A stretch of 64,000 bases of DNA from an uncultured Prevotella sp. (GTDB lineage Bacteria > Bacteroidota > Bacteroidia > Bacteroidales > Bacteroidaceae): NCBI GenBank assembly GCA_900553465.1, contig USDT01000011.1, positions 1 to 64,000 of the forward strand, in the 5' to 3' direction. Numbering within the stretch: the first letter of the stretch is position 1; each line of letters starts with the position of its first letter. Shown here in pieces: positions 29,399 through 38,821 of this stretch. Both the position numbers and the translations under genes were made by a program. Under the pieces are notes generated by a model. It ran no database searches. It was not told the DNA's origin and worked only from the letters and a program-made list of their open reading frames with translations.

Positions 29399-30406
29399 AT
29401 GCAGAACAATAACAGCCTCATATCATTCATGCAGACATTCGGCATCATACTCGTGGTGCTCGGACACTCCACCTACCAGCTCGGACATGCCGGCCACGTG
29501 CCTGCCGTATGCCAATGGCTCTATTCGTTCCACATGCCGCTGTTTTTCTTCATATCGGGCTACCTGCTCAGATACAGCAACGACCGCAACGGCAGACAGC
29601 TCGCCGACATGCCTGCATTCGGCGACAAAGGATTCATCACCAGAAAAGTGAAACGCCTGCTCGTGCCTTATGTCATCATATCGAGCGTCGTCTTCTTTCC
29701 CAAAGCCATGATGTCGGCCATTGCGCTCCGGCCTGTCGACATATCAGCATGGAGCTATCTCAGCATGCTGCTTTATCCTCAGACCAACGTCATAGGATTT
29801 TTCTGGTTTCTGCCGTCACTTTTCCTCATATTCTGCTTCGCCATGTTTGCCGCTAAAACAAAGGTGAAGGTGAACGACATTCTGCTTTTCACGTCTCTTA
29901 TAATAGTAAATCTAGCCACCCCCGACATAGCACTGCTGGGACTGAACTGCGCCATCTACAACATCATATTCTTTGCAGCAGGCTACATGTTCTGCAAACA
30001 CAGGCTTGAACTCATAGTAGGCCGCCACGCCGCGTCCACTGCAACAGTCACATTCACCATATCCGTCGCCCTGATGTATGCACCCGACACGAGCATACGC
30101 TTTCTGCTGTCGGCACTCAACGGCACACTGATGAGCATGGCTCTGGCACATCTCTACACAGCCCACGGACTGCATTTTCTCGACCATCTCGAAGGAGCGT
30201 CATACACAATATACCTGCTCTCGTGGTTCCCGCAGGTGGCCTCACAGCAGATTCTCATATCTATGGTACCCGGCATCACGTGGCACGTCACCACCGCTCT
30301 GGCCTTCTTCTCCGGCCTCTACTTGCCTCTGCTGGCATACAGATGGGTGAAAGCCCACAGCGACAGACCGTCGTGCAGGTGGATGACCGTGGTGCTCGGA
30401 ATGTAA
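29399..30406 (+). CDS. Acyltransferase family 3 membrane protein
   Basis: 335 residues with about ten membrane segments. The family signature is at the N-terminus: GIILVVLGHSTYQL (catalytic-type histidine) and YSFHMPLFFFISGYLLRYS (about residues 43-61). An arginine-lysine stretch TRKVKRLLVPYVIISSVVF follows, as usual. Such proteins transfer acetyl or other acyl groups to surface glycans. It starts 13 bases after the PorZ-like gene and leads into two further glycan genes. Confidence 0.88.
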   Translation: MQNNNSLISFMQTFGIILVVLGHSTYQLGHAGHVPAVCQWLYSFHMPLFFFISGYLLRYSNDRNGRQLADMPAFGDKGFITRKVKRLLVPYVIISSVVFFPKAMMSAIALRPVDISAWSYLSMLLYPQTNVIGFFWFLPSLFLIFCFAMFAAKTKVKVNDILLFTSLIIVNLATPDIALLGLNCAIYNIIFFAAGYMFCKHRLELIVGRHAASTATVTFTISVALMYAPDTSIRFLLSALNGTLMSMALAHLYTAHGLHFLDHLEGASYTIYLLSWFPQVASQQILISMVPGITWHVTTALAFFSGLYLPLLAYRWVKAHSDRPSCRWMTVVLGM

Positions 30407-30460
30407 TACATGCCAGACAGTAAAACATCACACATAAAACAACATACATAAAACACAATA

Positions 30461-31888
30461 ATGAAGATAGACAAGAAATCGCCCCTGACATACATTCTCA
30501 TCAGTCTGCCGTTCGTCCTTTGGGCCGTCGTCGGCATATATCCGTCGTACGACGACTGGAGTACGCTGTCGTCGCCCAACTTCGATGCCGACTGGGCCAA
30601 GTTCTTTCTGCCTTACGGCAGTGTGTGGCGACCGTTCGACGCACTGATGGGCTATGTTGTAGGCGCCGCCCCGCAGCTCTTTCCGGCACTCAACCACGTG
30701 TGCATCGTCTTCGGCCATCTGCTCGGTGCCATACTGGTGATGAAGCTATCGCAACTTCTGGGCTTCGGTCGTGCGGCACAGTTTGTGGCCACCATATTCT
30801 TCTGGATATCGCCGTGCATGCTCGGAACGGTGCTAAGCTGCGACTCACTCAACCAGACCTACTCCCAGATGTGGGGCATGGCAGCAGTGTGGTTCTACAT
30901 ATCGGTGAAGGGCAGGGGACGATATGCCGCATGGGCTGCGTGCGTTATGCTTGCCGCACTGTCCAAGGACAACGGCATCGCATGGGCTGTAGTGCCACCC
31001 GTACTGTCCTTCGCGTTCGGTAGGGAGAACATGCGCAGTGCGTCGCGCCACCTGCTTTTCGGCGTGGCTATTGCCGTGGCATACGGCTGCATAAGGATAG
31101 CGCTGCCAAGCACCGAATATTATAACCCCGACTACCACACATTCCTTCTGGCCAAAAAGATAAAGGAGATAGCCATATTCGTCGGCTACACGTGGGTGGC
31201 AGCCGACTATGTGAGCATTGTCCACGCCGCATCGCGCTGTCTGCCTCTGGCCGCCCTTACGCTCGTTCTGTCGCTGCCGTTTGTCTATATGATGTTCGTG
31301 CGCAGTCCGCGTCTGTGGCTCACGCGTCGCTTTGCGGGTCTGGCGGTGTGCATCATCATCGTCATGTCGCCCCATCTGCTCATCAGTCTGAGCGTGATGA
31401 ACACCTATGCCGGCCTCGGCATGTCGGCCTTGCTCGTGGCATTCGTGGCAGACCACACCGAGCGCCACCACCCGTCGCTGCTCCGCACGGCCTTCGCCAT
31501 GTATGTGGCAGCGGCTCTCATAACCGACATCCACCATTGGTACAAGGCATATACCACGGCGGCTGTGGGACGCGATATGGCGCGCGAAGCCATACGTCTG
31601 GCCGGAAAACCAGTGAGAAATGCCTACTGTGTCATAACAGACGACGACCAGAAGAAGTTCTCATCGTTCTGCGTGCTGCCCCAGGATGCCTTCGGAGCGC
31701 AGGCAGCAGCCGTGGCTCACGAGACGCAATACAAATGGCCGCTGCATGCCGAAGACACCATCATACCGCGCGACCACGCCCATGAGGCACGCACCATAGC
31801 ACGCCGCGTGCTGGATACGGGCAGATTTGACTGTGTGTGGCTGATAGACAAGAGCAGCGTAAGCATAATGAGAAAGGAAAACAGATGA
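30461..31888 (+). CDS. Polytopic membrane protein, GT-C glycosyltransferase-like
   Basis: 475 residues with about ten membrane segments. No sure family match. The first loop has IGYPSYDDWS-like order (read as VGIYPSYDDWSTLSSPNF) with two adjacent aspartates just after TM1, a position typical of GT-C transferases that use lipid-linked sugars. A soluble C-terminal part of about 110 residues follows. Its stop overlaps the start of a GtrB-like gene (ATGA), so a paired role in adding a side sugar to a surface polymer is a fair inference. Confidence 0.65.
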   Translation: MKIDKKSPLTYILISLPFVLWAVVGIYPSYDDWSTLSSPNFDADWAKFFLPYGSVWRPFDALMGYVVGAAPQLFPALNHVCIVFGHLLGAILVMKLSQLLGFGRAAQFVATIFFWISPCMLGTVLSCDSLNQTYSQMWGMAAVWFYISVKGRGRYAAWAACVMLAALSKDNGIAWAVVPPVLSFAFGRENMRSASRHLLFGVAIAVAYGCIRIALPSTEYYNPDYHTFLLAKKIKEIAIFVGYTWVAADYVSIVHAASRCLPLAALTLVLSLPFVYMMFVRSPRLWLTRRFAGLAVCIIIVMSPHLLISLSVMNTYAGLGMSALLVAFVADHTERHHPSLLRTAFAMYVAAALITDIHHWYKAYTTAAVGRDMAREAIRLAGKPVRNAYCVITDDDQKKFSSFCVLPQDAFGAQAAAVAHETQYKWPLHAEDTIIPRDHAHEARTIARRVLDTGRFDCVWLIDKSSVSIMRKENR

Positions 31889-32838
31889 AGAAAGTCTCGA
31901 TAATAATACCCTGCTTCAACGAGCAGGACAACATAGCCAGACTCTACGAAGCACTGCGCACGCTATTCGCGCAGAACGCTCAGTATGAGTGGGAGGTCAT
32001 CATGATAGACGACGGAAGCTGCGACGGCACGCTCAGCGAGATAAAACGCATAAACCGCACCGACAGACGCATGAAATACATAAGCCTCTCCCGCAACTTC
32101 GGAAAGGAGAGTGCCATGCTCGCAGGGTTCGACCGCGCCGGCGGAGACTGTGCCATCATCATGGACGCCGACCTGCAACACCCGCCATCGCTCATCCCCG
32201 AGATGCTCCGTCACTGGGAAGAAGGCTTCGACGATGTGTACGCCGAACGCCGCGACCGTGGACGGGAGAGCTGGCTGCGGCGCCGACTGTCGCTGCTCTA
32301 CTACCGCATGCTGCAACGCATGGCCAAGATAGAGATACTGCCAAACGTGGGAGATTTCCGGCTGCTCGACCGCAAATGCATAGACTCGATGAAACGTCTG
32401 CGCGAAACACAACGCTACACCAAGGGTCTGTACTGCTGGATAGGCTTCAGAAAAAAGAAGATAATGTTCGACCAGGGCGACCGTACCAAAGGCCGTTCCT
32501 CGTTCAACTACATGCGCCTTTTCGACCTCGCCGTGGAAGGCATAACGTCATACACCACCGCACCGCTGCGCATTTCGACATGGGTGGGCATACTCGTTTC
32601 GTTCGTGGCATTCATCTACATGTGCTACGTCCTCGTGAAAACCATCGCCGTGGGCGATCCCGTGCAGGGCTATCCCACGCTCATCATAGTCATTCTTTTC
32701 CTCGGAGGCATGCAGCTGCTCTCGCTCGGCATCATAGGCGAATACCTCGGACGTGTGTTCAACGAGACCAAACGCCGGCCGCCATACATCATCAGAGAGG
32801 CCGACAGCGACAAGCCTGCGGACGGCAACAAGGCATAG
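31885..32838 (+). CDS. GtrB/DPM1-like family 2 glycosyltransferase
   Basis: 317 residues from the ATG at 31885, which overlaps the previous stop by four bases. The GT-A part has VSIIIPCFNEQDNI, IDDGSCDGT and CAIIMDADLQHPP (DxD near residue 95). Two C-terminal membrane segments follow (STWVGILVSFVAFIYMCYVL and LIIVILFLGGMQLLSLGIIG), then GRVFNETKRRPPYII, typical of undecaprenyl-phosphate glucosyltransferases. It should make a polyprenyl-phosphate sugar for the upstream GT-C-like protein. No GtrA-type flippase is next to it. Confidence 0.9.
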   Translation: MKKVSIIIPCFNEQDNIARLYEALRTLFAQNAQYEWEVIMIDDGSCDGTLSEIKRINRTDRRMKYISLSRNFGKESAMLAGFDRAGGDCAIIMDADLQHPPSLIPEMLRHWEEGFDDVYAERRDRGRESWLRRRLSLLYYRMLQRMAKIEILPNVGDFRLLDRKCIDSMKRLRETQRYTKGLYCWIGFRKKKIMFDQGDRTKGRSSFNYMRLFDLAVEGITSYTTAPLRISTWVGILVSFVAFIYMCYVLVKTIAVGDPVQGYPTLIIVILFLGGMQLLSLGIIGEYLGRVFNETKRRPPYIIREADSDKPADGNKA

Positions 32839-32977
32839 GCCGCCTGACGCAGGAGCCGTCAGAGCGTGCCACGGAACATGAAAACAGCTGTCTGAAGGAT
32901 GGCTGCCATTGCATACAAGAATGCATTATGAAGCACAAGAATGATTCTGTATATTTATGCAGAATTTGAATCTTGGA

Positions 32978-33398
32978 AATGAATAAATATACAGCGTAAC
33001 CCGAAAATACGGCGATTTTTTCGAGCAACCGCCTCCTCGGACGCAAATACGCGATTCTCAGAGACTTTGCGCAAAGCATTGACACACAACCATTTGCGCA
33101 AAACCGCGGAACAATACGCCCACCGACAGCCTGCGAAACGGCCCATTTGAGCATGCGATTAAGCCCATATCAGGGCGCGATATGGTTCATTTCATGCCCT
33201 AATATTGCGCGTTTCATGGGCCAAAAAAGGCTCTTCCGCAAACCGATACTTCATATACCCCTCTGTAACGAAGAAAAAGCGGAGTTGTTCTTCATACCGT
33301 CTTACATCAAAACATAGTTTTTTGCGCCCCGCCGTTTTCTATTTTGAAAAAAATTTTTGTCAAGATTTTTTACTGTCAAAAAATGAATATTTATGCAG
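32978..33398 (-). repeat. Composite intergenic element, copy D (421 bases)
   Basis: The 32839-33524 gap holds an element bounded by AATGAATAAATATACA (32978-32993) and AATGAATATTTATGCAG (33382-33398). Inside are GCAAATACGCGA (33042-33053), the 22-base array (33135-33215) and CCGTTTTCTATTTTG (33332-33346). It matches the 42905-43324 element in inverted orientation over both flanks; for example CGATTTTTTCGAGCAAC recurs as its complement at 43271-43290. No frame for a transposase is present. Confidence 0.7.
33135..33215. repeat. 22-base-phased inverted-repeat array, copy D (4 units)
   Basis: Units start at 33135 (GAAACggcccATTTG), 33157 (GATTAagcccATATC), 33179 (GATATggttcATTTC) and 33201 (AATATtgcgcGTTTC), all 22 bases apart, between convergent genes. 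Confidence 0.75.
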
Positions 33399-33524
33399 TT
33401 ACGGGCCGTTTACGGCTTTTCGGTCAGCCGCCCGTCATAATGCAGAACAGCCGTAAACAGAAGCATAAATAAATGATGAGGACAACGCGCCGCAGCAAGA
33501 CCGACACCCGCGCAGCGCCATGCG

Positions 33525-34280
33525 TCATATCAGTCCCAGCTGGCGCGCCATGCGACACGCCTCTATCGAGTTTCTCACCTGCAACTTGCGGAGTATGTCC
33601 TGACGGTGGCGGCTCACCGTGTTTATGCTTATCGACATGGCCGCAGCTATGTCCTTGCTCATCATTCCGCTGTCTATCAGGCGCAGCGTCTGCTTCTCGC
33701 GCTCACTCAGAATGTTTCGGTCGTCGTCGTTGTTCAGCTCCGTCACACTGCCGTCCACCGTGTTCACTATCGTCGTGCGCCATTGCATGCCCTCCGGCAG
33801 CGGTCCGTACAGACACATGGCAAGCCACAGCCCGTCCGACGACGAGGCCGACACGTAGAACATACGGTGAACCGCCCTGACGTAGCTTCCTCCTGCCGAC
33901 TTCATGCGCAGCGTCGTTATGAGATGATAGTCGCCCCTGCGGCTTTGCGGACGACGCTTTATGAAGCGGAAGAAGCGCAGTTCCTGCAGATACTTGTCGG
34001 CGAGATCGTCGGGATGTATGCGCTTGAGTATCTCCTCCTCCCATATGGAACACACCTCGTCGTGCTCACCCTTACGGTCGAGTCCGAGCACCCGCGCATA
34101 TCCTCCGTAGTATATGTAGCTCGTGTTGGTGCGCATGTCGCTCAGCACCGCCACCGCATTCTCCGTCATGGCATAGCACAGCGCCGCGGCCTTATAGCGT
34201 TCCAGCTCGTCGCGATGGAACGACAGACCGTCAAAATCCTGCCCTGCGAGCACACGGCTCAGTTTGTCTTTAAGTTTCAT
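33525..34280 (-). CDS. LuxR-type transcriptional regulator with PAS-like N-terminus
   Basis: 251 residues from the ATG at 34280; a start 16 codons upstream is possible but less likely. The C-terminus is a clear GerE/LuxR helix-turn-helix: NILSEREKQTLRLIDSGMMS, then KDIAAAMSISINTVSRHRQD (about residues 185-235). The N-terminal part has a PAS-like look, with TSYIYYGGYARVLGL and WEEEILKRIHPDDL. There is no receiver domain with a phospho-aspartate. It borders the mannoside-degrading region and has tandem promoter repeats upstream at 34410-34556. Confidence 0.82.
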   Translation of the reverse strand: MKLKDKLSRVLAGQDFDGLSFHRDELERYKAAALCYAMTENAVAVLSDMRTNTSYIYYGGYARVLGLDRKGEHDEVCSIWEEEILKRIHPDDLADKYLQELRFFRFIKRRPQSRRGDYHLITTLRMKSAGGSYVRAVHRMFYVSASSSDGLWLAMCLYGPLPEGMQWRTTIVNTVDGSVTELNNDDDRNILSEREKQTLRLIDSGMMSKDIAAAMSISINTVSRHRQDILRKLQVRNSIEACRMARQLGLI

Positions 34281-34409
34281 TTTCTGCCGTAAAATGGTTA
34301 TTAATGAGCATTGCAGCTTTTGCGACACATGCCTATCTTTGCATCAGATGTGAGTGAGGACAAAAGGAAAAGCAACAGCATGCGTTTCATCACTTATCCG
34401 CCGCCCGTA

Positions 34410-34556
34410 CAAAGATAGTGAAAGGTGAGAGCAGAGACAAAACAGGAAAACGTAGTTTTACATGTATTGGCTTTGCCGAACCGAATCCTATCTTATGCAA
34501 AGATAGTGAAAGGTGAGAGCAATAGCAAAAGGAAAAACGATGTTTTTGCGGATTTT
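34410..34556 (-). repeat. 88-base promoter-bearing repeat, copy 2 (two units)
   Basis: Units begin CAAAGATAGTG at 34410 and 34498, 88 bases apart. Each has GAAAGGTGAGAGCA, an AAAAC/GTTTT hairpin and, in the first, TTTGCCGAACCGAATCC. The minus strand reads TATCTTTG at both starts and points at the LuxR-type gene. In the 34281-34661 gap there is also TATCTTTG on the plus strand at about 34332, which may serve the DUF1349 gene. Confidence 0.7.
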
Positions 34557-34661
34557 GACATCATCTGACAACATTCAGTATTATTCCGTAAGCCATATAT
34601 CACATCACACAACATCACAAAACAGACAATAATCATATAATTATAAAACAACCCAAAAACA

Positions 34662-35321
34662 ATGAGAACAATAAGACAAATTGCAATCGCAATGCTCATG
34701 GGCCTCGCAGCACACAACGCCACAGCCCAGACTCTGGAGAAAATGCAGTGGTTCAACGAACCGGAACAGTGGAAAATAGAGAACAACGCACTCACCATGT
34801 CTGTCACACCTAAGAGCGACTACTGGCGCATCTCGCACTACGGATTCACCGTTGACGACGCTCCGTTCTACTATGCCACATACGGCGGTGAGTTCGAAGT
34901 GAAGGTTAAGATAACCGGAAAATACAAACAGCGCTTCGACCAGGCAGGACTCATGCTGCGCATCGACCACGAAAACTACATAAAGACAGGCATTGAGTAT
35001 GTGGACGGAAAGTACAACCTCAGCGCCGTAGTGACTCATAAAACATCCGACTGGAGCGTAATCGAGCTCGACAAGGCCGTGCCTTACATATGGATAAAGG
35101 CCGTAAGACGCCTCGACGCAGTGGAGATCTTCTATTCGTTTGACGACGTAAACTATACGCTCATGCGCAACGCATGGCTCAAGGACAACACTCCTGTAAT
35201 GGTGGGACTCATGGCCGCATGCCCCGACGGCGACGGTTTCGACGTGACGTTCGAGCACTTCAAGGTGAAGCATCTACCCGACATGCGCCGTCTGGAATGG
35301 CTGAAGAAAAACGCGGAATAA
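34662..35321 (+). CDS. Secreted DUF1349 domain protein
   Basis: 219 residues with a signal peptide ending NATAQ. The body is a concanavalin-like DUF1349 domain: ITGKYKQRFDQAGLMLRIDH (about residues 85-105) and YIKTGIEYVDGKYNLSAVVT. It lacks an obvious catalytic glutamate pair and may bind carbohydrate. It is alone on its strand and ends at a terminator shared with the convergent GH38 gene. Confidence 0.82.
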   Translation: MRTIRQIAIAMLMGLAAHNATAQTLEKMQWFNEPEQWKIENNALTMSVTPKSDYWRISHYGFTVDDAPFYYATYGGEFEVKVKITGKYKQRFDQAGLMLRIDHENYIKTGIEYVDGKYNLSAVVTHKTSDWSVIELDKAVPYIWIKAVRRLDAVEIFYSFDDVNYTLMRNAWLKDNTPVMVGLMAACPDGDGFDVTFEHFKVKHLPDMRRLEWLKKNAE

Positions 35322-35396
35322 GATATAGGGGAGCTTACATTATGACTGTGTAAGCACACTTCCCATTCCGCGGAATACTTTGTTTCATGTTACAAT

Positions 35397-35431
35397 AAAT
35401 GGCTGTGCCGTAGTTTACGACACAGCCATTT
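35397..35431. terminator. Bidirectional intrinsic terminator
   Basis: AAATGGCTGTG (35397-35407) pairs perfectly with CACAGCCATTT (35421-35431). It lies between the convergent DUF1349 and GH38 genes and has AT-rich sequence on both sides. Confidence 0.8.
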
Positions 35432-35513
35432 GCTTATTATCCGCACTTTGGCGTCTGTTTATATCATGAACTTAGGAAAATCCCGAACTGTTCCGCATTA
35501 CCGCGGCACACGG

Positions 35514-38426
35514 TCAGCGCCACGTCAGTTTTATGAACTTGTTCTCCCACGGACTGAACACGGGCTTCTGACTGCCCTGCAGAGGCTCTCCCGTTACGTC
35601 GCAGACGGTTATTCCGGTGATGTCTATCACGTCCGACTTGATGCTGAAAGCCGTTTCCTTTCCGCCTATTTCCCTGAGCTGCATGATGACGGCCTTCTCG
35701 TTGTCCACCGGTTTCATGTTCACGAGCAGCAGATTCGAAGGCATGCCGCTCATCACCTGCACACTCTTCTCCGTCGTATCAGGCGCACCGGCATCAGCCT
35801 GAAGCACTCGTGTGAGGAACGGAATGCGGTTCTGCCATGCGAAACGGGTGGCGTATTCGGTTGAAGTGTCGGCCGTGGAAGTGATGAAATAGCTCCACTG
35901 CATCTCTCCCATCTGGTCGGCGTTGAAGTTGGTCACCCAATAATTGTTCATCGGCCACGAATACATCTGCGTGCTCTGCGGCGTTGCGCCGGCCTGATAA
36001 CGGCCTGTGTTGATTGCGCCGAACTGCATGAGCGGTATCTCCTGACTGCCCATCACAATCTGCATGCTGTCGTTTCGCGCAGCGGCAAAGTTCTGTACGG
36101 TGTACCAGTCGTTCGAAGAACCTTTTATCTGATCCACTCCCGCCTCGATGGTTCCGCCCGGAACGTCGAGGAAAATCTTTCCATCGGGCACCTGATACGG
36201 GAAAGCCACATAGACAGCCTCAGGATCTGTGACTGCCTTCTTGCGCAGACGATAGACCACTTCTATCTTTTTCTCCACGTTATATATGCGGTATTCCACC
36301 ATCAGATTGTTGGCGTCGCGTCCCGCAACGGTCTCGCCACGGAAGCGGTAGGTATCCCATACAGGGCCTTTTTCGTATCGTTCGAACATCATCTTCTCCG
36401 GTCTCCGACGAGTGAACTGCGGCGCACGGTACTGCTCCATGGGATGACGGCTGTCGGCTGTCTCGTATATGAACTCGCCCATCTGCCACTCTGCGTCCGG
36501 CGCGAGCAGCGTACGGCCGGTCTCTTTGTCGGTTATAGCGGCTATGGTTCCCCTCTCCGGGTTGAACCCTATGCTGTACCAGCGGTTCTCCACATGCGTA
36601 TCTGCCAGCCTCTCCATGGACGCTGTGACCTTCGCCGGAGCGTTTTTCACCTTTATGTAATAGCGGCTGTAGCCCATGGCCGGCACGTCCTTGACATACA
36701 GATACCAGTATGTGCCATCCGAACGGCTCTCTCCTGCCTGTGCGGCTATGGGCGTTCCGTCGGCTGATGTTATCTCAAAGTCCTTGTCGCGCGGCAATAT
36801 CTGATGGTCTATATACACCTTCGCTATGCCGCTGTAGGTCCATCCGAGCGTGTTGAACACCGCCACCGACGGCACAGCGGCCTTCTCCAGACGACTCTGC
36901 AAAAGTCCCATAGTGGTCTCGCCCAGCAGTCCTGCATGACGGTAAGCCTCCCATGCATACGACTGTTTGAGCGAACGCTGCTCCCATGTCTCCAGTCCGT
37001 AAGGGTTACGCACGCTTTCGCTGTGACCGAATGTGTGCTCGTCGTAGAAGAGCAGGGCCTCATTCACGTCGGCAATATCGGTGCTCACGCCGTCCGGCAG
37101 TGCCACCCCCATCGCCTTGGCCATTGCCAGTCCGCCCTGCGCGGCAATGATGTTGGAGTGGGTTATGCGCGATATCGCCGCCTCACGGGCTCCGGATGCG
37201 AAGCCGTCGGTCCACCAGTCGGGCCATGCACCGCGCACTGTTGCTATGTTGTCAGGATAGCGTTGTTCCACGGTTTTTATGAATTCCGTAGCCACTGCCG
37301 TGCGCAGCTTGGGCCATTCATATTTCTCGTTCCATCTTTTCACCATCTCGCAGCTCTTTGTTGAAGGCGGCGCGTTGTCGGTGAAATAACCAGAATGCTG
37401 TGCGGCGCAGATGTCGTAAGGATATCCCTTCGCCTCAAGCTGGCCGAGATATTCGAGCACCCGTGTCTCGAAACCCGCAAAATCGTCGGTGTTGTGTATG
37501 CCGAAGAAGTTGCCCTGATTGTAATGTTCGGCTCTGTAAGCCAACACTTTCTTGCCCGATGGCGACTGCCACCAGAACACGGTAGGCATGTCAAAGCAGA
37601 TGAGAGCGCGATGACCGTGCGTTCCCATGTTCACATATTTAATGCCGGCATCGCTGAAGAACTCTGTGAAACACCATCCCATGCCGTTCACATCGTCCTG
37701 CATGGCCAGTTCGGCACGCATTCCGTTGTCGCGGAACTGCTTCACGGGAGCGAGTGAGGCAGCGAGAGTCTGTTCGTCGGGAAGCTCGTCAAAGTTGAGA
37801 AACATCGTCGCAAGCTCTATCCGTCCTTCCTTTACGCGGCGCTTCAGACGCTCTATCTGTTCCGCCGGACGAGTCTTCAGATATTCACTCACAGCCCACG
37901 ACACCTCGCAGGTCCATCTGAACTTCGCCGCGTCAGGATAATTGTCGGTCGCGTCGCAATAGTCAAGCGCATAATCAATGTATCTCAGATGCTCTGCCAG
38001 AATCTCCATCTGCGAGCGCGTATATCCTATGTCGGTGTGAGTGTGCTGCACAAGATTCATCTGCCAATGGCGCGCGGGCTTCACCTCAACCTTGCTTTTT
38101 GCGACCACACGGTCGCCGTTCTTCACCGTAAGCGTGAGTTTCGTGGCCTTCTTCACCTCCGGGATGTAGATGCTGAAACGGTTGTCACCGTCGTTCAGAT
38201 TTACCCTCTGAGTGGCCTTACCCAGCGTGCACACCACCGAGGCTGCGCCTTTACTCTTCATGTTTATCCACACACAGCGCGCCTGTTCGGCCGCCTCCGT
38301 CTTGTAAACTGCCGGATATATCGTCGTACGCACGTCCGAAATCTCCGGTCCGGATGACTTCTGCGCCATGGTACCAACATGTATGGCCATGACGAAACTG
38401 AGAAGAAAGAAAAACCGCATTCTCAT
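35514..38426 (-). CDS. Glycoside hydrolase family 38 alpha-mannosidase
   Basis: 970 residues with a signal peptide (MRMRFFFLLSFVMAIHVGTMAQ). The GH38 zinc-site motif is NLVQHTHTDIGYTRSQ (about residues 127-142), and the nucleophile region is ELAMQDDVNGMGWCF (about residue 250). A further conserved block is HTFGHSESVRNPYGLETWEQ. The C-terminal beta domains fill residues about 560-970. It removes alpha-mannose from glycans such as N-glycans. Two promoter repeats lie upstream. It neighbours GH31, GH92 and GH47 genes. Confidence 0.92.
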   Translation of the reverse strand: MRMRFFFLLSFVMAIHVGTMAQKSSGPEISDVRTTIYPAVYKTEAAEQARCVWINMKSKGAASVVCTLGKATQRVNLNDGDNRFSIYIPEVKKATKLTLTVKNGDRVVAKSKVEVKPARHWQMNLVQHTHTDIGYTRSQMEILAEHLRYIDYALDYCDATDNYPDAAKFRWTCEVSWAVSEYLKTRPAEQIERLKRRVKEGRIELATMFLNFDELPDEQTLAASLAPVKQFRDNGMRAELAMQDDVNGMGWCFTEFFSDAGIKYVNMGTHGHRALICFDMPTVFWWQSPSGKKVLAYRAEHYNQGNFFGIHNTDDFAGFETRVLEYLGQLEAKGYPYDICAAQHSGYFTDNAPPSTKSCEMVKRWNEKYEWPKLRTAVATEFIKTVEQRYPDNIATVRGAWPDWWTDGFASGAREAAISRITHSNIIAAQGGLAMAKAMGVALPDGVSTDIADVNEALLFYDEHTFGHSESVRNPYGLETWEQRSLKQSYAWEAYRHAGLLGETTMGLLQSRLEKAAVPSVAVFNTLGWTYSGIAKVYIDHQILPRDKDFEITSADGTPIAAQAGESRSDGTYWYLYVKDVPAMGYSRYYIKVKNAPAKVTASMERLADTHVENRWYSIGFNPERGTIAAITDKETGRTLLAPDAEWQMGEFIYETADSRHPMEQYRAPQFTRRRPEKMMFERYEKGPVWDTYRFRGETVAGRDANNLMVEYRIYNVEKKIEVVYRLRKKAVTDPEAVYVAFPYQVPDGKIFLDVPGGTIEAGVDQIKGSSNDWYTVQNFAAARNDSMQIVMGSQEIPLMQFGAINTGRYQAGATPQSTQMYSWPMNNYWVTNFNADQMGEMQWSYFITSTADTSTEYATRFAWQNRIPFLTRVLQADAGAPDTTEKSVQVMSGMPSNLLLVNMKPVDNEKAVIMQLREIGGKETAFSIKSDVIDITGITVCDVTGEPLQGSQKPVFSPWENKFIKLTWR

Positions 38427-38546
38427 AATAAAATCATGTGTAAAGTTAAAGTATGAATAGATTCAGTTTTTACGGTTATATGGAAAGCCGTATCCGGAAA
38501 AGTCATCACACCTGACATGTCATGCCGAACCGCCGCCTTTCTTTTG

Positions 38547-38716
38547 CAAAGATAGCGAAAGGTGAGAGCAAAGACAAGCGAAAAGATATTTTTCTTTTCA
38601 GCGATGGCTTTGCCGAACCGCATACTATCTTATTCAAAGATAGTGAAAGGTGAGTGCAATAGCAAATGGAAAAACAAAGTTTTTACGGATTTTGATATTG
38701 CCGAACCGCATCCTAT
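38547..38716 (-). repeat. 88-base promoter-bearing repeat, copy 3 (two units)
   Basis: CAAAGATAGCG at 38547 and CAAAGATAGTG at 38636 start two units 89 bases apart; each is followed by GAAAGGTGAG and later by TGCCGAACCGCAT. The minus strand reads TATCTTTG at both, pointing at the GH38 gene 121 and 210 bases away. The block fills most of the 38427-38821 gap. Confidence 0.7.
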
Positions 38717-38821
38717 TATATACTTCGACCGCCGGAACAGCAAAAGACAACGGCCGCATCGTGTGACTGTTGTCCACGTATGCGACCGTTGTTTTATTTA
38801 TATGCACTTGCAAATGGCGGC

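Noticed and set aside
33350..33398. Remnant insertion sequence
   Set aside because: The AT-rich end motifs resemble terminal repeats, but no transposase fragment or target duplication could be found by eye.
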